The notes beneath the pieces were generated by a model that saw only the letters and a program-made list of their open reading frames with translations, was not told the origin of the DNA and searched no databases. From assembly GCA_022794265.1 (NCBI GenBank), contig JAAWEK010000007.1:1-64000 (forward strand): a stretch of 64,000 nt of DNA. The letters are read 5' to 3'. Made by a program: the position numbers and the translations under genes. Source of the DNA: Lachnospiraceae bacterium (GTDB lineage: Bacteria; Bacillota; Clostridia; Lachnospirales; Lachnospiraceae). Positions 16,812 through 26,878 of this stretch are shown here, in pieces (position 1 is the first letter of the stretch; each line of letters begins with the position of its first letter).

Positions 16812-19748
16812 ATGAATAAAGAAATCATAACAGGTTACAGTTTAGAGGAAGAAAAGCCATTATCTGATATCGATTCCATAGGATACGTGTTACGTCATGA
16901 AAAGTCAGGAGCCCGTGTCATTCTGATTGAAAATGATGATAACAATAAGACCTTTTGCATCGGATTCCGGACGCCGCCGGCAGACGATACTGGTGTGGCT
17001 CATATTATGGAACACAGTGTGTTATGTGGTTCAAAAAAGTTTCCGGTGAAGGATCCTTTTATGGAACTGGTGAAAGGTTCTTTAAATACCTTTTTAAATG
17101 CCATGACATATCCGGATAAAACATTATATCCGGTGGCCAGTACCAATGATAAAGATTTCTTTAATCTGATGGATGTATATCTGGATTCAGTATTTCACCC
17201 AAAGGTATATGACAGGGAGCAGATATTCTGTCAGGAAGGTGTTACATACAGCCTGGAATCCGAAGACGGAGAATTAAAGTACAACGGAGTGGTATATAAC
17301 GAGATGAAAGGAGCATTTTCGTCTCCGGATGACGTACTGGAGCGGGTAATTACCCATTCCCTGTTCCCGGATACCTGTTATGGAGTGGAATCGGGAGGAA
17401 ATCCGGATTTTATACCAGATTTAACCTATGAAAAGTTTCTGGAGTTTCATAAAACCTATTATCATCCTTCCAACAGTTATATTTATATCTATGGGGATAT
17501 GGATATGAACCAGACGCTGGAATGGCTGGATGAAGAGTATTTAAGTGAATTTGAAAATATATCGGTATCATCCGAAATAGCATTGCAGAAGCCTTTTGAA
17601 ACCATGCAGGAGGTGCGGGAAGCCTATTCCATATCGGAATCGGAACCCTTAGAAAATAATACCTATTTATCGTATAATTTTGTTACAGGGGATATTCTGG
17701 ATAAGGAACTGTATCTGGCATTTCAGATTCTGGAATATGCTATTGTGTCCATGCCTGGTTCTCCGGTTAAGAAAGCGTTGCTGGAAAAAGGTATTGGAAA
17801 GGATATTTCGGGAAGATATAATAATTATATTCTTCAACCCTATTTTACATTTACGGCAAAAAACGCCAACGAAGAAGATAAGGAAGAATTTGTAAGCACC
17901 ATCCGGGCAGTTTTGCAGGATTTATATGAAAACGGAATTGATAAATTTTCTCTTTTGGCGGCGTTAAATAATTATGATTTCCAGTACCGGGAAAATGAAT
18001 TCGGCTCTTATCCGAAGGGGCTGATGTTCAGCTTCCAGGTGTATGACAGCTGGCTGTACGACGACAAAGAGCCGTTCCGTCATCTGGAACAGAATGAACA
18101 GTTTGCCAAGCTGCGTGAGAGGTTGGATACGGATTATTTTGAACAGCTGATTAAAAAATATTTTCTGGAGAATCCACATGCTTCCCTGGTGGTAATCGTG
18201 CCGGAAAAGGGACTGACCGCAAAGAAGGAAGAAGAACTGAGAACAAAACTGGCGGCTGTGAAAGAAAAGATGAGTCCGGAAGAAAGGCGGGCATTAACGC
18301 TTAAAACGGCAGAATTGAAAAGATATCAGGAAACGCCGTCTTCACCGGAAGAACTGGATACCATTCCGGTGTTAAAGAGAGAAGATTTATCTGATGAGGT
18401 AGAACCGTTTTACAATATGGTAGTATCGTTAAACGGTACAACTGTAGTCAGACATGACATATTTACCAATGGAATTGCATATTTTAATTTATCCTTTGAT
18501 ATAACGGAACTTCCGTTTGAGATGATGCCGTATCTCAGCATTTTAAAAGGAATTTTAGGTTACATGGATACCGGATGTCATACTTACAGTGAATTGAGCA
18601 ATGAAATCGGTATCCATACCGGAGGCATTTATCTGGAAAATAATCTTTACCGCAGGGTGGACAATTTTGAAAAATACCGGTTAAGTGTGGATATAAGAGG
18701 TAAAGTATTCTTTGAGAAGATAGATAAGGCGCTGGAACTGGTTGAGGAAATGTTATTTCAGACTAAGGTTGAAGATAAAAAACGTCTGTATGAAATCATT
18801 TGCGAGGGTAAGACCAATCTGCAGGGATTTCTGCTGAGAGCTTCGGATGCGGCAGCGGCAGTACGAAATTTATCGTATCTTTCCAAGGCGGGCGCAATCA
18901 GTGAAAAGATAAAGGGTATTACAAATTATAAATTTATAGAAAAGCTGGAAGCCAATTTTGATTCATATTACGATGAAACCGTTAAAAATCTTCAAAAACT
19001 AATTCATTATGTGTTCCGCCGCAGCAATCTGACTATCGGATATACGGCCAATGACCAGGGATATAAATTGTTTGCGGATAAAGTGCAGGCATTATTAAAC
19101 CGTTTAGAGGAAAATGAAGCCTATGCCGGTTTATTTGCCGGGCAGACTTCAGAAATACCAGTGGAAAAAAAGAATGAAGGGTTTAAGAATTCTGCACAGG
19201 TGCAATATGTTACCAGAGCCGGAAATTTTGCAAAAAAAGGATATTCATATGATGCTTCCCTGCGGGTGTTAAAGACCATACTGGGCAGCGAATATCTGTG
19301 GAAACATATACGGGAGCAGGGTGGTGCTTACGGCTGCAACTGTGTATTCAGCAAATCAGGAGAATCTTATTTTTCTTCTTACCGGGATCCGAATCTGGCA
19401 AAGACCAACGATATATTTCAGCAGGTGCCGGAGTATATCCGGAATTTTGATGCCGACGAACGGAATATGACGAAATACATTATCGGAACTATCAGCCCGA
19501 TGGAGACGCCGTTGACGGCCGTGGGTAAGGGGAACCGTTCCATGTCTGCATATTTCAGCGGAGAAACCGTTGAGAATCTGAAGAAGGAAAAACAGCAGGT
19601 ATTAAATACGAATCAGGAAAAAATCAGAAGTCTGGCAGATACCGTTCAGGCGGTGCTGGAAGATGACAGTATCTGCGTTGTGGGGAATGAAGGCAAAATC
19701 GAAGAAGATAAGGCGTTGTTTATGAATGTGATAAACCTGTTTGAATAA
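16812..19748 (+). CDS. M16C (presequence protease-like) zinc metallopeptidase
   Basis: A 978-residue soluble peptidase of the insulinase/PreP family that degrades short unfolded peptides inside a closed chamber. The inverted zinc motif is HIMEH (His64, Glu67, His68), and the downstream zinc ligand is Glu164 in YNEMKGAF. The SVLCGSKKFPVKDPFMELVKGSLNTFLNAMTYPDKTLYP block is typical of M16C, as is length near 970. There is an M16C-associated middle domain, and the second half has the inactive repeat (GGAYGCNCVFSKSGESYFSSYRDPNL). It opens a run of same-strand genes with era and recO 30-50 bases apart, probably an operon. Confidence 0.94.
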   Translation: MNKEIITGYSLEEEKPLSDIDSIGYVLRHEKSGARVILIENDDNNKTFCIGFRTPPADDTGVAHIMEHSVLCGSKKFPVKDPFMELVKGSLNTFLNAMTYPDKTLYPVASTNDKDFFNLMDVYLDSVFHPKVYDREQIFCQEGVTYSLESEDGELKYNGVVYNEMKGAFSSPDDVLERVITHSLFPDTCYGVESGGNPDFIPDLTYEKFLEFHKTYYHPSNSYIYIYGDMDMNQTLEWLDEEYLSEFENISVSSEIALQKPFETMQEVREAYSISESEPLENNTYLSYNFVTGDILDKELYLAFQILEYAIVSMPGSPVKKALLEKGIGKDISGRYNNYILQPYFTFTAKNANEEDKEEFVSTIRAVLQDLYENGIDKFSLLAALNNYDFQYRENEFGSYPKGLMFSFQVYDSWLYDDKEPFRHLEQNEQFAKLRERLDTDYFEQLIKKYFLENPHASLVVIVPEKGLTAKKEEELRTKLAAVKEKMSPEERRALTLKTAELKRYQETPSSPEELDTIPVLKREDLSDEVEPFYNMVVSLNGTTVVRHDIFTNGIAYFNLSFDITELPFEMMPYLSILKGILGYMDTGCHTYSELSNEIGIHTGGIYLENNLYRRVDNFEKYRLSVDIRGKVFFEKIDKALELVEEMLFQTKVEDKKRLYEIICEGKTNLQGFLLRASDAAAAVRNLSYLSKAGAISEKIKGITNYKFIEKLEANFDSYYDETVKNLQKLIHYVFRRSNLTIGYTANDQGYKLFADKVQALLNRLEENEAYAGLFAGQTSEIPVEKKNEGFKNSAQVQYVTRAGNFAKKGYSYDASLRVLKTILGSEYLWKHIREQGGAYGCNCVFSKSGESYFSSYRDPNLAKTNDIFQQVPEYIRNFDADERNMTKYIIGTISPMETPLTAVGKGNRSMSAYFSGETVENLKKEKQQVLNTNQEKIRSLADTVQAVLEDDSICVVGNEGKIEEDKALFMNVINLFE

Positions 19749-19778
19749 GTGTAACAGTAGAAAGGAACGTACATCAGA

Positions 19779-20708
19779 ATGAATAATGATAGTTTAATAA
19801 ATCAGCCCCAGAAGAAATCCGGGTTCGTTACACTGATTGGAAGACCAAATGTGGGAAAATCCACATTGATGAACCGGATTATAGGACAAAAAATAGCGAT
19901 TACTTCCAATAAACCCCAGACTACAAGAAACAGAATTCAGACGGTGTATACCGATGAGCGGGGACAGATTGTGTTTCTGGATACGCCGGGAATTCACAAG
20001 GCAAAAAACAAACTGGGAGAATATATGGTGAATATAGCCGAGCGGACCCTGAAAGAAGTGGATGTGATACTGTGGCTGGTGGAGCCTGCAAATTTCATTG
20101 GAGCCGGTGAGCGCCATATCATCGAACAGCTGAAAAAAACAAAACTTCCGGTTTTTCTGATTATCAATAAAACGGATACCGTAAAGAAAGAAAAGATTTT
20201 GGAATTTATTGAAACATACAGGCATGAATATGATTTTGCCGAAATCATTCCGGCATCTGCCGTGAAAGGTGATAATGTGGATACCATAATTGAGATGATT
20301 TATAAGTATCTGCCTTACGGGCCGGAATTTTACGATGAAGATACTGTGACGGACCAGCCAATACGTCAGATTGTATCAGAACTGATACGGGAAAAGGCGT
20401 TAAAATGTCTGGATGATGAAATACCTCATGGAATTGCGGTTTCCATCGACCGGATGGAATACCGGAAAGATGGCAGTCTGGTGAATATTGATGCTACCAT
20501 TATCTGTGAACGGGAATCCCATAAAGGAATTATTATAGGGAAAGGCGGCGCCATGCTGAAAAAGATAGGAAGCGCAGCCCGTTATGAAATCGAGAAACTG
20601 GTGGAGACTCAGGCAAATCTGAAATTATGGGTAAAAGTTAAGAAGGAATGGAGAGACAGTGATTTCTTTTTGAAGAATTTTGGATATAATAAAAATGATG
20701 TGAAATAA
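19779..20708 (+). CDS. era: GTPase Era
   Basis: A 309-residue ribosome-assembly GTPase that binds the 3' end of 16S rRNA. G1 is GRPNVGKST from residue 21, G2 lies in KPQTTRNRI, G3 is DTPGIH, G4 is NKTD and G5 is ASAVKG. The C-terminal KH domain includes IIIGKGGAMLKKIGSAAR. Normal length. AAAGGA precedes the start. Era followed by recO is a conserved order in Firmicutes. Confidence 0.98.
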   Translation: MNNDSLINQPQKKSGFVTLIGRPNVGKSTLMNRIIGQKIAITSNKPQTTRNRIQTVYTDERGQIVFLDTPGIHKAKNKLGEYMVNIAERTLKEVDVILWLVEPANFIGAGERHIIEQLKKTKLPVFLIINKTDTVKKEKILEFIETYRHEYDFAEIIPASAVKGDNVDTIIEMIYKYLPYGPEFYDEDTVTDQPIRQIVSELIREKALKCLDDEIPHGIAVSIDRMEYRKDGSLVNIDATIICERESHKGIIIGKGGAMLKKIGSAARYEIEKLVETQANLKLWVKVKKEWRDSDFFLKNFGYNKNDVK

Positions 20709-20757
20709 AATGACAGGGTAACATAAGAAATAATAAAGGAAATGGATATAGGATAAA

Positions 20758-21501
20758 ATGACAGATCAGGTGGTTTTGCACGGGATGGTATTGTCGGCAG
20801 CAGCCGCAGGGGAATACGATAAACGGCTGGTCATTCTCACCAGAGAGCGGGGAAAAATCGTTGCATTTGCAAAAGGGGCAAGGCGGCCCAAAAGTATGCT
20901 GATGGGTGGCAGCAGGCCCTTTGTATATGGAGAATTCACATTATATGAAGGAAGAGAAGCATATAATCTGATAAGAACGGATATAGATAATTATTTCAGT
21001 GAGATATCGGAAGATATAGAAGCAACCTGTTACGGCTGTTATTTTCTGGAACTGGCGGATTATTATACCAGAGAAAATATAGAGTCTTCAGAAACCATTA
21101 AGCTATTGTATATGACCCTTCGGGCGCTGATGAATCAGAAGATATCAAACCGTCTGGTAAAATGTATTTTTGAGCTGAAACTTCTGACGATTAATGGTGA
21201 ATATCCCCAGATGTTTGAATGTGTATCCTGTGGCGCCAATTTTCCCGCATATTTCAGTGCGGTTAAAGGCGGATTGTTGTGTGAAAATTGTGCAGGAAAA
21301 GCAGGAGATGCTGCAATGATGGATACTTCAACCATTTATGCCATGCAGTATACCATTACTGCAGGAATGGAAAAATTATATACATTTATAGTAAAGGATA
21401 AAGTGCTGGAAGAGATGGAATTTATAATGAAACGGTATTTTAATCGCTACGTTGAGAAAGAGTTTAAATCATTAGAAATTCTGACCAGTATATTGAAATA
21501 A
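20758..21501 (+). CDS. recO: DNA repair protein RecO
   Basis: A 247-residue recombination mediator that works with RecF/RecR to load RecA onto SSB-coated single strands. The N-terminal OB fold includes DKRLVILTRERGKIVAFAKGARRPKS. The C-terminal helical domain holds a zinc-finger-like set, CVSCG and CENC, as in many Firmicute RecO proteins. The spacing of 49 bases from era and the shared strand point to one operon. Confidence 0.96.
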   Translation: MTDQVVLHGMVLSAAAAGEYDKRLVILTRERGKIVAFAKGARRPKSMLMGGSRPFVYGEFTLYEGREAYNLIRTDIDNYFSEISEDIEATCYGCYFLELADYYTRENIESSETIKLLYMTLRALMNQKISNRLVKCIFELKLLTINGEYPQMFECVSCGANFPAYFSAVKGGLLCENCAGKAGDAAMMDTSTIYAMQYTITAGMEKLYTFIVKDKVLEEMEFIMKRYFNRYVEKEFKSLEILTSILK

Positions 21502-21558
21502 ATAAATCAGTAGAGTATAATATCAAAATGTATGTAAATTGGTAAAGGAGGACGATTC

Positions 21559-22209
21559 ATGAATAACATCAGAAAAACGGCAGGATTGCTGCTCATGGTA
21601 ATGGCAGCGGCTTTACTGGCAGCCGGGTGTTCCAGAAAGGATAAAGAGGCATCGGAACCGGATACGAAACGGAATGCCACATTAACCGTTGATGAACAGG
21701 AAGCGATTGTTATTACATATACAGAATCATTTGATAAAAGTTATTATGACAAAGAAGAATTAGAGTCAAGGACAGCGGAAGAGCTGGCTGAGTTTAACAA
21801 AACCGCTTCCGGTGATGGAAGTGCGGTTATGGAGTCGCTGAATGTCAAAGACGGAACAGCGGTGATGAAGATTAAATTCGCAGATGAGAAGGTTTATGTG
21901 GATTATGTAAAGAAATATGTGAAACCGGACAAAGAAGCAAAGCTTTTTGTGGGGACGTATAAAGATGCAGTTTCTGCCGGGTATAAATTTTCAGGGAAAT
22001 TTACCTGCGGTGAAGATTTATCCACAGTGGAAGCAAAGGATTTTAAAGAAACAGACGGTCTGACAGTGGTTTATACAAATGAAGAACAAAAGATACTGGT
22101 ACCAGGAGATATTATTTATTTCAGTGAAAACGTATCTCTGGAGAAAGGGCTGGCTGTAACGTCGGAAGGGAAAGAAAATTATATTATTTATAAATCGGAT
22201 GAGAAGTAA
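21559..22209 (+). CDS. Lipoprotein of unknown function
   Basis: A 216-residue exported lipoprotein. The signal peptide ends in the lipobox LAAGC (Cys at residue 24), followed by a charged, Ser/Lys/Glu-rich stretch and a beta-rich domain with no motif I recognise. AAAGGAGG lies seven to nine bases upstream of ATG. It sits between recO and glyQS; close spacing (57 and 34 bases) suggests it belongs to the same transcript. Confidence 0.75.
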   Translation: MNNIRKTAGLLLMVMAAALLAAGCSRKDKEASEPDTKRNATLTVDEQEAIVITYTESFDKSYYDKEELESRTAEELAEFNKTASGDGSAVMESLNVKDGTAVMKIKFADEKVYVDYVKKYVKPDKEAKLFVGTYKDAVSAGYKFSGKFTCGEDLSTVEAKDFKETDGLTVVYTNEEQKILVPGDIIYFSENVSLEKGLAVTSEGKENYIIYKSDEK

Positions 22210-22243
22210 CAGAAAAAATTCAATTTTACGGATAGAAAGGTAA

Positions 22244-23653
22244 ATGGTGTATTATATGGAAAAGACAATGGACAAAATAGTGGCTTTGGCAAAGGCGAGA
22301 GGATTTGTTTATCCGGGTTCGGAAATTTACGGCGGACTGGCTAATACATGGGATTATGGTAATCTCGGTGTGGAACTTAAAAATAATGTAAAAAAAGCAT
22401 GGTGGCAGAAGTTCATTCAGGAGAATCCATATAATGTAGGAGTGGACTGTGCGATACTGATGAATCCTCAGACATGGGTTGCTTCCGGACATCTGGGAGG
22501 CTTTGCAGACCCGCTTATGGACTGTAAGGAGTGCCATGAGAGATTCCGTGCGGATAAGCTGATTGAGGACTGGTCGGAGGAAAATGGTTTTGCCGTTGAA
22601 GGTTCAGTGGATGCCTGGTCCCAGGAGGAAATGAAAAATTTTATTGAAGAAAAGAATATTGCATGTCCATCCTGCGGAAAGCATAATTTTACGGATATCC
22701 GTCAGTTTAACCTGATGTTTAAGACTTTTCAGGGAGTAACGGAAGATGCGAAAAATACGGTTTATTTAAGACCGGAAACCGCACAGGGTATCTTTGTGAA
22801 TTTCAAGAATGTGCAGAGGACTTCCAGAAAGAAAGTTCCGTTTGGTATCGGACAGATTGGAAAGTCTTTCAGAAATGAGATTACACCGGGTAACTTTACG
22901 TTCCGTACCAGAGAATTTGAGCAGATGGAACTGGAATTCTTCTGTAAACCGGGAACGGACCTGGATTGGTTTAAATATTGGAGAGAGTTTTGTATCAACT
23001 GGCTGAAGGCTCTGGGAATGAAAGAGGATGAAATGAGGGCCAGGGATCATTCGCCAGAGGAATTGTGTTTCTACAGCAAAGGTACTACGGATATTGAATT
23101 TCTGTTTCCGTTTGGCTGGGGAGAACTCTGGGGTATTGCGGACCGGACGGATTATGACCTGACACAGCATCAGAATACCTCTGGAGAGGATATGGCTTAT
23201 TTTGATGATGAGTCAAAGGAGAAATACGTTCCGTATGTTATTGAGCCGTCTCTGGGCGCCGACCGGGTAACACTGGCATTTTTATGTTCCGCATATGATG
23301 AAGAGAATATCGGAACTGAAGAGAAACCGGATATGAGAACCGTTCTTCATTTTCATCCTGCGCTTGCTCCGGTTAAGATTGGTGTCCTGCCGTTATCAAA
23401 GAAACTGAATGAAGGAGCAGAGAAGATATATGCGGAATTGAGCAGATACTATAATTGCGAATTCGATGACAGAGGAAATATCGGCAAGCGATACAGAAGA
23501 CAGGATGAAATCGGAACTCCGTTCTGTGTGACCTACGATTTTGAATCGGAGACGGACGGATGTGTTACCGTACGCGACAGGGACTCTATGGAACAGGAAA
23601 GAGTTAAGATAACGGAGTTGAAGAATTATTTTGAATCAAAGTTTGAATTTTAA
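22244..23653 (+). CDS. glyQS: Glycine--tRNA ligase (dimeric, eukaryote-type)
   Basis: A class II aminoacyl-tRNA synthetase charging tRNA-Gly, 469 residues. The N-terminal [29 protein letters not shown], motif 2 ([33 protein letters not shown]) and motif 3 ([14 protein letters not shown]) are typical of the alpha-2 enzyme, as is the C-terminal anticodon-binding domain ([32 protein letters not shown]). The start is uncertain: ATG 22244 lies only three bases from AGAAAGG, and MEKTMDK at 22256 is a good alternative. No glycine T-box fits into the 34-base gap upstream. Confidence 0.96.
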   Translation: MVYYMEKTMDKIVALAKARGFVYPGSEIYGGLANTWDYGNLGVELKNNVKKAWWQKFIQENPYNVGVDCAILMNPQTWVASGHLGGFADPLMDCKECHERFRADKLIEDWSEENGFAVEGSVDAWSQEEMKNFIEEKNIACPSCGKHNFTDIRQFNLMFKTFQGVTEDAKNTVYLRPETAQGIFVNFKNVQRTSRKKVPFGIGQIGKSFRNEITPGNFTFRTREFEQMELEFFCKPGTDLDWFKYWREFCINWLKALGMKEDEMRARDHSPEELCFYSKGTTDIEFLFPFGWGELWGIADRTDYDLTQHQNTSGEDMAYFDDESKEKYVPYVIEPSLGADRVTLAFLCSAYDEENIGTEEKPDMRTVLHFHPALAPVKIGVLPLSKKLNEGAEKIYAELSRYYNCEFDDRGNIGKRYRRQDEIGTPFCVTYDFESETDGCVTVRDRDSMEQERVKITELKNYFESKFEF

Positions 23654-23688
23654 ATGGAAAATTATGCTTTTATTCATTGAATTTTGAA

Positions 23689-23717
23689 TTGACGAATCTT
23701 ATTTCAATTGTTATAAT
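23689..23717 (+). promoter_or_regulatory. Strong sigma-A promoter of ppdK
   Basis: TTGACG (23689-23694) and the perfect TATAAT (23712-23717) are separated by 17 bases. The leader to the start codon is about 100 bases. Confidence 0.85.
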
Positions 23718-23827
23718 GACTAGTGAATGACAAAGTGCGTTCTTTTTGTGCGCGTTTCTGTCCGGGTTTTAAATATAAGGACAATCCTTATACTATAAAA
23801 AGATATATTATTAGGAGGAATTACAAA

Positions 23828-26455
23828 ATGGCAAACAAATGGGTATACCTCTTTAGTGAAGGTAATGCTAACATGCGTGAACTTCTTGGCGGTAAAGGTG
23901 CTAACTTAGCAGAGATGACCAATATCGGTCTTCCGGTTCCACAGGGATTCACAATTACAACAGAAGCTTGTACTCAGTATTATGAAGACGGTCGTGAAAT
24001 CAATGATGAGATTCAGGGACAGATTAACGAGTACATTGTAAAGATGGAAGAAATCACAGGAAAGAAATTCGGTGATAAGGAAAATCCACTTTTAGTGTCT
24101 GTTCGTTCCGGAGCAAGAGCTTCTATGCCGGGTATGATGGATACCATTCTTAACCTTGGTCTCAACGAAACGGTTGTTAATACTATCGCTGAAAAATCAG
24201 GAAATGCTCGTTGGGCATGGGACTGCTATAGAAGATTTATTCAGATGTATTCTGACGTAGTTATGGAAGTTGGTAAGAAGTATTTTGAAGAGCTTATCGA
24301 CAAGATGAAAGCAGACAGAGGCGTTACACAGGACGTTGACCTTACTGCTGATGATTTAAAGGAACTGGCAGGACAGTTCAAGGCTGAATACAAAGCTAAG
24401 ATTGGTTCTGATTTCCCGGATGATCCGAAGGAACAGTTAATGGGAGCTGTTAAGGCTGTATTCCGTTCATGGGACAACCCTCGTGCGAACGTATACCGTC
24501 GTGATAATGATATCCCATATTCATGGGGAACTGCTGTAAATGTACAGTCAATGGCATTTGGTAACATGGGTGATGACTGTGGTACAGGTGTTGCATTTAC
24601 AAGAGATCCGGCTACAGGTGAGAAGAAGCTTATGGGTGAATTCCTTACCAATGCTCAGGGTGAAGACGTTGTTGCAGGTGTTCGTACTCCGATGCCTATC
24701 GCTCAGATGGAAGAGAAATTCCCGGAAGCATTTGCTCAGTTTAAAGATGTTTGTAAGACTCTGGAAGATCACTATAGAGATATGCAGGATATGGAGTTTA
24801 CTGTTGAGAATAAGAAACTCTATATGCTTCAGACCAGAAACGGAAAGAGAACCGCTCAGGCTGCTCTTAAGATTGCATGTGATTTAGTTGACGAAGGAAT
24901 GAGAACAGAAGAAGAAGCTGTTGCAATGATTGATCCTCGTAACTTAGATACACTGCTTCATCCGCAGTTTGACGCTGCTGCATTAAAGGCTGCAACTCCG
25001 GTTGGCAAAGGTCTTGGTGCTTCTCCTGGTGCAGCTTGTGGTAAAGTTGTATTTACCGCTGATGATGCTGTTGCATGGGCAGACAGAGGAGAAAAGGTAG
25101 TTCTTGTTCGTCTTGAGACTTCACCGGAAGATATTACAGGTATGAAGGCTGCTCAGGGTATTCTTACCGTTCGTGGTGGTATGACATCCCATGCAGCAGT
25201 TGTTGCCCGTGGTATGGGTACATGCTGTGTATCCGGTTGCGGCGAAATTGCAATGGATGAAGAAAATAAGAAGTTTACATTAGCTGGTAAGGAATATCAT
25301 GAGGGAGACAGTATCTCTATCGATGGTTCCACTGGTAATATTTATGATGGTCTTATCCCGACTGTTGATGCTACTATCGCAGGTGAATTCGGAAGAATCA
25401 TGGATTGGGCAGACAAGTATAGAAGACTTAAGGTTAGAACAAATGCTGATACACCGGCAGATGCAAAGAAAGCTCGTGAGCTTGGTGCAGAAGGTATCGG
25501 TCTTTGCCGTACAGAGCATATGTTCTTTGAAGAAGATAGAATTGCAGCATTCAGAGAGATGATTTGTGCTGATACAGTAGAAGAAAGAGAAGCAGCTCTT
25601 GATAAGATTCTTCCATATCAGCAGGGAGATTTCGAGAAGTTATATGAAGCATTGGAAGGAAATCCTGTTACAATCAGATTCCTGGATCCTCCTCTTCATG
25701 AGTTTGTTCCAACAGATGAAGCTGATATCAAGAAGCTTGCAGATGCACAGGGTAAATCCGTGGAAGATATTAAAAACCTTATCAATTCATTACATGAGTT
25801 TAACCCGATGATGGGTCACAGAGGTTGCCGTCTTGCCGTAACATATCCTGAAATTGCCAAGATGCAGACTAAGGCTGTTATCCGTGCAGCTATCAACGTA
25901 CAGAAGGCTCATTCTGACTGGAAGGTTAAGCCTGAAATTATGATTCCGCTTATTTGTGAAATCAAAGAGTTAAAGTATGTTAAGAAGGTTGTAGTTGAGA
26001 CCGCTGATGCAGAAATCGCAGCGGCAGGTATTAACCTGGAATATGAAGTAGGTACCATGATTGAGATTCCTAGAGCAGCTCTTACTGCTGATGAAATTGC
26101 ATCAGAAGCTGACTTCTTCTGCTTTGGTACTAACGATTTAACTCAGATGACATTTGGTTTCTCAAGAGATGATGCCGGTAAGTTCTTAAATGCTTACTAT
26201 GATGCTAAGATTTTTGAGAATGATCCGTTTGCAAAACTTGACCAGACAGGTGTTGGTAAGTTAATGGAAACAGCAATCAAGCTTGGTAAGCCGGTAAATG
26301 ATAAGTTACACATCGGTATCTGTGGAGAACATGGCGGAGATCCATCTTCCGTAGAGTTCTGTCATAAGATTGGTCTTGATTATGTATCTTGTTCACCGTT
26401 CCGTGTACCGATTGCAAGACTGGCAGCAGCACAGGCAGCTATTGCACAGAAGTGA
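23828..26455 (+). CDS. ppdK: Pyruvate, phosphate dikinase
   Basis: An 875-residue cytosolic enzyme interconverting pyruvate, ATP and Pi with phosphoenolpyruvate, AMP and PPi; in anaerobes it can run in the glycolytic direction. Order: N-terminal ATP-grasp domain (LGGKGANLAEMTNIGLPVPQGFTI; VSVRSGARASMPGMMDTILNLG), a phosphohistidine domain with the active His in GGMTSHAAVVARGMG, and a C-terminal PEP-binding barrel (GLCRTEHMFFE, MMGHRGCRL, FFCFGTNDLTQMTFGFSRDD, CGEHGGDP). The start is set by AGGAGG eight bases before ATG; a 35-residue upstream extension runs into the promoter leader and is rejected. Confidence 0.98.
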   Translation: MANKWVYLFSEGNANMRELLGGKGANLAEMTNIGLPVPQGFTITTEACTQYYEDGREINDEIQGQINEYIVKMEEITGKKFGDKENPLLVSVRSGARASMPGMMDTILNLGLNETVVNTIAEKSGNARWAWDCYRRFIQMYSDVVMEVGKKYFEELIDKMKADRGVTQDVDLTADDLKELAGQFKAEYKAKIGSDFPDDPKEQLMGAVKAVFRSWDNPRANVYRRDNDIPYSWGTAVNVQSMAFGNMGDDCGTGVAFTRDPATGEKKLMGEFLTNAQGEDVVAGVRTPMPIAQMEEKFPEAFAQFKDVCKTLEDHYRDMQDMEFTVENKKLYMLQTRNGKRTAQAALKIACDLVDEGMRTEEEAVAMIDPRNLDTLLHPQFDAAALKAATPVGKGLGASPGAACGKVVFTADDAVAWADRGEKVVLVRLETSPEDITGMKAAQGILTVRGGMTSHAAVVARGMGTCCVSGCGEIAMDEENKKFTLAGKEYHEGDSISIDGSTGNIYDGLIPTVDATIAGEFGRIMDWADKYRRLKVRTNADTPADAKKARELGAEGIGLCRTEHMFFEEDRIAAFREMICADTVEEREAALDKILPYQQGDFEKLYEALEGNPVTIRFLDPPLHEFVPTDEADIKKLADAQGKSVEDIKNLINSLHEFNPMMGHRGCRLAVTYPEIAKMQTKAVIRAAINVQKAHSDWKVKPEIMIPLICEIKELKYVKKVVVETADAEIAAAGINLEYEVGTMIEIPRAALTADEIASEADFFCFGTNDLTQMTFGFSRDDAGKFLNAYYDAKIFENDPFAKLDQTGVGKLMETAIKLGKPVNDKLHIGICGEHGGDPSSVEFCHKIGLDYVSCSPFRVPIARLAAAQAAIAQK

Positions 26456-26507
26456 GCAAAGGAAAACCACTAAATAAAAAAGCATAAAATATTTTAGAAA
26501 TAAGAAA

Positions 26508-26547
26508 GTACCACATTTGGTTTCGGCTGAATGTGGTGCTTTTTTTA
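26508..26547 (+). terminator. Intrinsic terminator after ppdK
   Basis: GTACCACATT (26508-26517) pairs with AATGTGGTGC (26530-26539) with one G-T pair, followed by eight T. Confidence 0.9.
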
Positions 26548-26878
26548 ATAAGAAATGCCTATTTTATGCGGAGTTTAAAGTGTGGTGCGATTGTAGAACA
26601 AACATATATTCTGAAAAGATATTCGGCAAGGCATCAGAAGATTCGGCAAAGATACAGGCGGCTCTTGAAGAGGTTTTGCTCCTTTCGGAGGGCAGCGATG
26701 AAGAGTGATCAAAAGTACTGGAAAGGGCTTCCTTTTGTTTCTTGTTCATGATATGATATTGAAGAAAGTTTCTTGTTCGCCGGAATAGGGAATTCGATGG
26801 AGGAACTGCCGGAGAGTTAAGTGGGTTTTTGCTATGTTTGCTGACAAAGAAATGTTGAGAAAAAGGAGTGATGTGTAC
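26548..26878. other. Gap between ppdK and the chemoreceptor, no supported gene
   Basis: About 330 bases between the ppdK terminator and the chemoreceptor start. A short open stretch (to 26708, ending SEKIFGKASEDSAKIQAALEEVLLLSEGSDEE) has no ribosome binding site of its own and begins inside the terminator, so I do not call it a gene; it may be the remnant of one. The rise in GC content that marks the chemoreceptor pair begins here. Confidence 0.4.

Noticed and set aside
22766-23170. Long minus-strand frames inside glyQS, ppdK, carB and the topoisomerase genes
   Set aside because: They lie fully within well-supported genes, lack ribosome binding sites and show no protein-like composition.
26517-26708. 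Open frame of 63 codons behind ppdK
   Set aside because: It begins inside the ppdK terminator with a poor start context and no ribosome binding site; I cannot relate its sequence to a family.
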